Assembly (NCBI GenBank): GCA_022600695.1
Contig: JAHZJY010000164.1
Location: 1-9,817, forward strand
Length of the DNA stretch: 9,817 bases
Source of the DNA: Actinomycetes bacterium
Lineage (GTDB): Bacteria; Actinomycetota; Actinomycetes; Mycobacteriales; Mycobacteriaceae
Direction: 5' to 3'
Position 1 is the first letter of the stretch, and the number at the start of each line of letters is the position of its first letter. Positions 6,034-9,817 of the stretch are shown here, one piece after another. Below the pieces are notes generated by a model that saw only the letters and a program-made list of their open reading frames with translations, did not search any database and was not told the DNA's origin. Both the position numbers and the translations under genes were made by a program.

Positions 6034-7404
6034 GTGCCGATATTGCCGCCCGGACCCCACCTGCCCAAGGCGGTCCAGACCGCGCTGATGCTGCGGTACT
6101 GGCCGCGGTTCGTCAGCTGGGCGCAGCGCCGTTACGGAGATATCTTCATGCTGCGCGTCGCCGGTATGGGCACCGTCGTCTACCTGACCGATCCGGCTCA
6201 TATCAAAACGGTGTTCGCCGGGGATCCGAAGGTCTTTCACGCCGGAGAGGCCAACACGGTGCTGGGCGGGCTGATCGGCGACAGTTCGGTCCTGCTACTC
6301 GACGAGGACCTGCACCGCGACCGCCGCCGTCTGATGATGGGCCCGTTCGCCCGGGACGCCGTCGCCCGCCAGCACGCGGCGATGGCCGAGATCGCCGCCG
6401 AGAACATCGCCGACTGGCCGGTGGGCGTGGACTTCCCGGTCGCTCCCAGGATGGCCGAGATCACCCTCGAGGTGATCCTGCGGACCGTTGTCGGTGCAAG
6501 CGACCCAGACCGGCTGGCCGCCCTGCGGAAGGCGATGCCGGCAATCCTGGGCCTGGGGCCGTGGGCCACCCTGGCGATCGCCAAACCCGCCCTGCAGCGC
6601 CACCTGCCGTGGCGCTACGTTCATCGGCGCATCGAGCGGGCCGACCGGCTGCTGTACGCCGAGATCGCCGACCGGCGAGCCGACCCGAACCTGGCCGAGC
6701 GCACCGACGTGCTGGCCATGCTGGTCCGCGCCGCCGATGCGGACGGCCGCCACATGACCGACCAGGAACTTCGCGACCAGCTGATGACCCTGCTGGCCGC
6801 CGGACACGACACCACCGCCACCTCGCTGTCCTGGGCCCTGGAGCGGCTGACCCGCCAGCCGGGCATTCTGGCCAAGGCCGTGGCAGCCGCCGATGCCGGC
6901 GCCAACGGCGACCCGGCCGGTGATGAGTACCTCGACGCCATCGCCAAGGAGACGTTGCGCATCCGCCCGGTCGTGTTCGACGTGGGCCGTCTGCTCACCA
7001 CGCCCGTCGACATCGCCGGCTACCACCTGCCGGCCGGAGTGATGGTCGCTCCCGGCATCGGCCTGGTGCACGCCAGCCCCGCGCTGTACGAGAAGCCGGA
7101 CCGCTTCGATCCGGACCGGATGATCGGCGTGACCCTGAGCCCCACCACCTGGCTGCCCTTCGGCGGCGGCAATCGGCGCTGCCTGGGCGCGACCTTCGCG
7201 ATGGCCGAGATGCGGGTCGTGCTGCGCGAGGTGCTGCGCCGGGTGGAGTTGGCCACCACCACGGCGTCCGGCGAACGCCAACGGGTCCGCCACGTCATCC
7301 TCGAACCACACCGCGGCGCGGTCATCCGGCTCCGATCCCGGCGGACGGTCGGGGCCGCCGCATCACCGGCCCCTTCAGGCAGCTGCCCCGTCGTCCACAT
7401 CTGA
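6034..7404 (+). CDS. Cytochrome P450, CYP135/CYP138-like
   Basis: Full-length P450 of 456 residues from a GTG that gives the family-typical proline-rich start MPILPPGPHLP. Key elements: I-helix LLAAGHDTTATS with Gly257-Asp259-Thr260-Thr261, K-helix ExxR at Glu306/Arg309 (KETLRIRP), PERF-like DRFDPDRM, and the heme loop PFGGGNRRCLGA with axial Cys383. The PPGP start, the DLHRDRRRLMMGPF segment and the heme loop are closest in style to mycobacterial CYP135 and CYP138, which are orphan enzymes of unknown substrate. No ferredoxin or reductase gene is adjacent, so it must share redox partners. The last roughly 25 residues (after RLRSRR, including AAASPAPSGS) form a low-complexity tail beyond the usual end of the fold. 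Confidence 0.95.
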   Translation: MPILPPGPHLPKAVQTALMLRYWPRFVSWAQRRYGDIFMLRVAGMGTVVYLTDPAHIKTVFAGDPKVFHAGEANTVLGGLIGDSSVLLLDEDLHRDRRRLMMGPFARDAVARQHAAMAEIAAENIADWPVGVDFPVAPRMAEITLEVILRTVVGASDPDRLAALRKAMPAILGLGPWATLAIAKPALQRHLPWRYVHRRIERADRLLYAEIADRRADPNLAERTDVLAMLVRAADADGRHMTDQELRDQLMTLLAAGHDTTATSLSWALERLTRQPGILAKAVAAADAGANGDPAGDEYLDAIAKETLRIRPVVFDVGRLLTTPVDIAGYHLPAGVMVAPGIGLVHASPALYEKPDRFDPDRMIGVTLSPTTWLPFGGGNRRCLGATFAMAEMRVVLREVLRRVELATTTASGERQRVRHVILEPHRGAVIRLRSRRTVGAAASPAPSGSCPVVHI

Positions 7405-7519
7405 GTCGTCCCCGCCTGAGTCTTGCCATATGCCCGCGCCGACTGTGCGGATTCCGACGGCCTCTGCACGGCGCGTCGCGAACGAGACCGCACACTCGCC
7501 CGCGTGGCACGATGGCACG
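7405..7519 (+). other. Gap before the metallopeptidase remnant
   Basis: 115 bases between the P450 stop and the likely start of the metallopeptidase remnant. Frames are open through it in both readings used downstream, but the encoded residues do not resemble the family. A tandem 8-bp repeat TGGCACG(A/G) sits at 7505-7520, and within it the -10-like CACGAT (7508-7513) ends six bases before the GTG at 7520. No terminator hairpin was recognised. Confidence 0.4.
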
Positions 7520-8166
7520 GTGCGCGCTTTCGCCTGCCCGGCCTGCAACGCCTTCACCCCTTTCGAATCGCACCGGTGCCCGTCCTGCGGCACAGCGCTC
7601 GGCCCCCACCTGCCGAGCCGGTCGATGGTCGACCTCGACGACGGCGAGGCCCTGATCGACGGGCGCCGCTGGCTACCGTGCACCCAGGCCCGGCCACTGG
7701 GCTGCAACTGGCTGGTCCCTGCCGACGAACAGCCCGCAGCGCGGGGACGATGCCGGTCCGACACACTGATTCGCCGCAAGCCCGCCGCCCACGACACCAT
7801 CGCCCGCGGGATTGGCAGGAGTCATTCATCTCCGAATACGCCACGATGCACCCCTGGGAGGACTTCGCCGCATGCTTCGCCCACTACCTTCACATCACCG
7901 ACACCCTCGACACCACCCGCGAGGCGGGCATGGTCCTGCACGCCGACCGGGTGCGCTTCGTCGCGCCGCAGGACATCACGCCGATGGCGTCCTACGCCGA
8001 CGCCGCGGTCGACCGGTTGCTGTCCGATTGGCAATGGATCTCGCTGTTCTTCAACCGGGTCAACATGGCGATGGGTAAGAGCCCGTTGTACCCGTTCGAG
8101 ATCAGCAAGACCGTTGCGGACAAATTGAGATTCGTGCATAGGGTGGTAACGGAGGTATCGCAATGA
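7520..8166 (+). pseudogene. Zinc-ribbon metallopeptidase (Peptidase_Mx type), core deleted and frameshifted
   Basis: Two family-like pieces sit in different frames. The N-terminal piece (7520 to about 7807) starts at a GTG as VRAFACPACNAFTPF and carries a zinc ribbon, CPAC with Cys6/Cys9 and CPSC with Cys20/Cys23, then RSMVDLDDG and AAHDTIAR. The C-terminal piece (about 7810-8163, one base out of frame) reads DWQESFISEYATMHPWEDF, HYLHITDTLDTTREAGMVL and LFFNRVNMAMGKSPLYPF, typical of the end of these roughly 340-360-residue proteins. The middle, which in intact homologs holds the HExxH-type zinc site (GHFRHEVGHYY-like, recalled from the family), is absent: 96 plus 118 codons remain. Continuing in the first frame would replace the C-terminal piece with unrelated residues until a stop at 8128. 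I read this as an internal deletion of non-triplet size at about 7804-7812. Both ends look little decayed, so the event may be recent. Confidence 0.8.
8151..8156 (+). promoter_or_regulatory. Ribosome binding site GGAGGT of the small ORF
   Basis: GGAGGT is a near-perfect Shine-Dalgarno sequence six bases before the ATG at 8163. It lies inside the last codons of the metallopeptidase remnant and is the main evidence that the 22-codon ORF is translated. A TAGGGT (-10-like, 8139-8144) upstream could start a transcript around 8151. Confidence 0.55.
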
Positions 8167-8231
8167 GCCGGGAGTACGGACGGCTTATCAGTGGCTGTGC
8201 AGCCCAAGCGCTGCGGAGGAGGTCATCGTGA
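8163..8231 (+). CDS. 22-codon small ORF coupled to both neighbours
   Basis: Short ORF of 22 codons plus TGA, with residues MSREYGRLISGC followed by AAQALRRRSS. Its ATG overlaps the stop of the metallopeptidase remnant (ATGA, 8163-8166) and its stop overlaps the GTG of the universal stress protein (GTGA, 8228-8231). It has its own GGAGGT ribosome binding site. Codons 19-20 are AGG AGG, rare in this genome type, because they encode the Shine-Dalgarno of the downstream gene. There is no signal peptide or recognisable domain. It may be a leader peptide that tunes translation of the stress protein by coupling, a functional microprotein, or a fortuitous frame. The double overlap with a good binding site makes the first reading attractive, but nothing proves expression. 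Confidence 0.5.
   Translation: MSREYGRLISGCAAQALRRRSS
8193..8214 (+). promoter_or_regulatory. Two mutually exclusive small hairpins before the USP binding site
   Basis: GGCT-GTGC-AGCC (8193-8204) and GCAGC-CCAAGC-GCTGC (8199-8214) share bases, so only one can form at a time. The second ends directly before the GGAGGAGG of the stress-protein ribosome binding site, and both lie inside the small ORF. The stems are short (4 and 5 bp), so this is suggestive only. Confidence 0.3.
8217..8223 (+). promoter_or_regulatory. Ribosome binding site AGGAGGT of the stress protein
   Basis: Full consensus AGGAGGT, four bases before the GTG at 8228. It decides that start and lies wholly within the small ORF. 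Confidence 0.7.
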
Positions 8232-9100
8232 CGCTGCGCGTCGTCGTCGGCTATGACGGTTCACCGGCGGCTGCTGCCGCCATCGATGCGGGCGCCCTGC
8301 TGTTTCCCGGGGCACACGGATGGATCACCTATCTTTGGGTCCCCCCGTTCGCCAGTGAGCATGTCCGCAAACGGCTGTGGGAGCAGGCACGCAATATCGA
8401 CGATCTGATCGCCGCGGAGGATCGGGAAGGCCACCGTGAGGCCGAGCGGATCACCGCGATGGGGGTGATCCTGGCCGGTGCCGCCGGGTGGGCCGCCGAG
8501 CCGTTGCTGGAACGCACCTACGCCGCCGAGGGAACCGCGATTGCGCAGACCGCGGAGAAGGTGGACGCCGACCTGGTGATGGTGGCGGCCCGCGGACTCG
8601 GCGGCACCGACGCGGTGCTGGGCAGCGTGTCGGACATGGTGGTGCACTACTGTTCACGCCCGGTTCTGGTTGTCCCGCACCCGCTGCTGTCCGCCGAATA
8701 CGATGTCCTCGCCGACGGACCGGTCGTCGTCGGCTGGGACGGCTCGGCCGGCGCCCAGAGCGCCCTGGACACCGCCGGCCGGCTCTTTTCCGGGCGGCCG
8801 ATCATCGCGGTGTCCGTCGACGATGACAGTGAGGCCGCCGCGCCCGCCGGGGCCGCGCCGGACGGTCCGCTCACCCACATCCGGATCGGCCGGGGTCGCG
8901 GCCGTCAGGCCCGGGCAACGGCCAGTGCGGTTGTCGCCGCCGCCGACGACCGGGGCGCGGCGCTGGTGATCGTCGGGTCGCGGGGCCGGTCCGCGGTCCG
9001 GGAGATCATCCTGGGCAGTGTCGCGATGGGCACGCTGCACCAGAGCCACCGGCCGGTCATGGTGGTGCCGAACCGGTTCCAGCCACCGGAAGAGCGCTGA
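8228..9100 (+). CDS. Tandem-domain universal stress protein
   Basis: Cytoplasmic universal stress protein of 290 residues with two USP domains, the usual mycobacterial form. Domain 1 (about 1-150) opens with VVVGYDGS (Asp10) and ends VLVVPHP; domain 2 (about 160-285) opens with VVVGWDGS and ends VMVVPN. Domain 2 carries the complete ATP-binding motif G-2x-G-9x-G-S at Gly250, Gly253, Gly263 and Ser264. Domain 1 has a degraded version, AARGLGGTDAVLGS, with Ala120 for the first Gly and one residue fewer in the spacer. Such proteins bind ATP and support survival under hypoxia, starvation or redox stress in mycobacteria; the specific role here is unknown. The GTG start is set by AGGAGGT and overlaps the small ORF stop. 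I saw no DosR-box palindrome upstream. It converges on the antiporter gene with a 21-base gap. Confidence 0.93.
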   Translation: MTLRVVVGYDGSPAAAAAIDAGALLFPGAHGWITYLWVPPFASEHVRKRLWEQARNIDDLIAAEDREGHREAERITAMGVILAGAAGWAAEPLLERTYAAEGTAIAQTAEKVDADLVMVAARGLGGTDAVLGSVSDMVVHYCSRPVLVVPHPLLSAEYDVLADGPVVVGWDGSAGAQSALDTAGRLFSGRPIIAVSVDDDSEAAAPAGAAPDGPLTHIRIGRGRGRQARATASAVVAAADDRGAALVIVGSRGRSAVREIILGSVAMGTLHQSHRPVMVVPNRFQPPEER

Positions 9101-9121
9101 CCGGAGAGTCCCCGGCGTGCT

Positions 9122-9817
9122 TCACCGCATCGTATCGTCACCATTGTCGCGGCCGGCGTCACCGCTGAGGACGTCCCGCAGGCTGGCCGAGGTGGCATCG
9201 GCGGCATCCGAAAACGGCTCCAGCACAACGGTCGCCCCCGCAGCACGTAGTTGCTCGGCGTCGCGACGGGTGTGGGCCGTCAGCACGATGGCGCCCGCGA
9301 AGTGACGTTGCCGCAAACCGTCCAGCAGGGCCAGGTTGATCGGCAGCACCGGAATGGCGCTCACCACGTAGACGGCTCGTTCCAACGGCAGCGCTTCGAG
9401 CAGGTGAATGTCTTCCGCGCTGCCGTACATCGTGGTCAAGGAGTCGCCACCGTACGCTTTGACCACGTAGGGATCGAAATCGACGGCCAGAACCCGGTGG
9501 CCGGCCGCGGTCAGCCGTTCAGCAAGGTGACTGCCGAATCGACCGAGTCCGAAGAGGATGGTGTCGACTTCACCCTCGGCGGTGAACAATTCGGGCACCC
9601 GCACGTCATGTCGCTCGAAAGCCAGCAGCGCGCGCTTCAAGCGATCGTAGAGTTGGTGCGAGTACAGGATCATGTACGTCGACACACCGATGGTGATCAG
9701 TCCGACGACCGTGATCAGGCTGACCGTCGCGCTCGTGATGTGCCCCAGGCTGAACCCCAGCGCGACAAGAATGAGCGAGAATTCGGATATCTGGGCGACG
9801 GTGAGCCCGGCGAGGAA
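9122..9817 (-). CDS. KefB-type cation:proton antiporter with TrkA-N domain (5' end outside window)
   Basis: C-terminal 231 residues of a CPA2-family monovalent cation:proton antiporter; the frame is open to the right edge, so the GTG at 9685 is internal. The first visible part is membrane domain: FLAGLTVAQISEFSLILVAL, a signature near the end of the antiporter fold, then a second helix around SLITVVGLITIGV. After a linker (RALLAFERHDVRVPE) comes a TrkA-N/RCK nucleotide-binding domain with the Rossmann motif FGLGRFG and the acidic residue in VDFDP that normally contacts the NAD(H) ribose. The protein probably exports K+ or Na+ in exchange for protons, with gating by nucleotide. No RCK-C domain is seen after about SLRDVLSGD; the protein ends in a short charged tail. 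It converges on the universal stress protein gene. Confidence 0.92.
   Translation of the reverse strand, partial: FLAGLTVAQISEFSLILVALGFSLGHITSATVSLITVVGLITIGVSTYMILYSHQLYDRLKRALLAFERHDVRVPELFTAEGEVDTILFGLGRFGSHLAERLTAAGHRVLAVDFDPYVVKAYGGDSLTTMYGSAEDIHLLEALPLERAVYVVSAIPVLPINLALLDGLRQRHFAGAIVLTAHTRRDAEQLRAAGATVVLEPFSDAADATSASLRDVLSGDAGRDNGDDTMR

Noticed and set aside
6295..7311. A 338-codon minus-strand frame opposite the second P450
   Set aside because: Gln/Gly/His-rich shadow of a well-supported P450 carrying I-helix, ExxR and heme motifs.
7423..8166. A single intact 247-residue protein from 7423
   Set aside because: Only the part after about 7810 looks like the metallopeptidase family in this frame. 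The earlier part is Arg/Pro-rich while the overlapping frame encodes the expected zinc ribbon, so this is a frameshifted remnant.
8100..8227. DosR box upstream of the universal stress protein
   Set aside because: I looked for the GGGAC-n-GTCCC style palindrome common before mycobacterial stress-protein genes and did not find it.
9101..9121. Intrinsic terminator between the stress protein and antiporter genes
   Set aside because: Only a 4-bp CCGG/CCGG pairing is possible, with no U-tract; too weak to call.

Overview
The window reads as chromosomal DNA of a high-G+C actinobacterium, most likely a Mycobacterium/Mycolicibacterium relative. The evidence is the strong G/C bias at third codon positions, frequent GTG starts, two cytochromes P450 of types common in mycobacteria with a 3Fe-4S ferredoxin, several lipobox lipoproteins, a tandem universal stress protein, and start codons placed 6-8 bases after a -10-like hexamer, as expected for leaderless mRNAs. 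The assignment is inferred from protein style, not from a marker gene.

Layout. 1-1204 (+): 3' part of a P450 of the CYP124/125/142-like type, overlapping by four bases a small 3Fe-4S ferredoxin that is probably its electron donor. 1205-1741 (-): unrecognised lipoprotein, divergent across 52 bases from a six-helix YihY/BrkB-like membrane protein at 1794-2672 (+). 2684-3322 (-): cytoplasmic von Willebrand A (vWA) protein with a good TATAAT promoter and a leader of about 117 nt. 3323-3636 has no gene; it holds that leader, a phased direct repeat and a dyad. 3637-5973 (+): a two-gene unit of extracytoplasmic lipoproteins, a SerB-like HAD phosphatase and a ParB/Srx-like (ParBc_2) protein. 6034-7404 (+): a second P450, CYP135/138-like. 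7520-8166 (+): remnant of a zinc-ribbon metallopeptidase (Peptidase_Mx type) whose catalytic middle is missing and whose two ends are in different frames. 8163-8231 (+): a 22-codon small ORF linked by four-base overlaps to the gene on each side. 8228-9100 (+): tandem universal stress protein. 9122-9817 (-): C-terminal part of a KefB-type cation:proton antiporter with a TrkA-N domain, running off the right edge.

How the genes relate. The P450-ferredoxin pair is a redox unit, probably for lipid or steroid-like substrates. The HAD and ParB-like lipoproteins appear co-transcribed and share an extracytoplasmic location. Because some ParB/Srx-fold proteins are free-serine kinases and the HAD partner looks like a phosphoserine phosphatase, a kinase/phosphatase pair outside the membrane is the most original hypothesis here, though it is inference only. 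The stress protein appears to have lost its upstream metallopeptidase but kept a tightly coupled small ORF. No tRNA, rRNA, CRISPR array, insertion sequence or integrase is visible.
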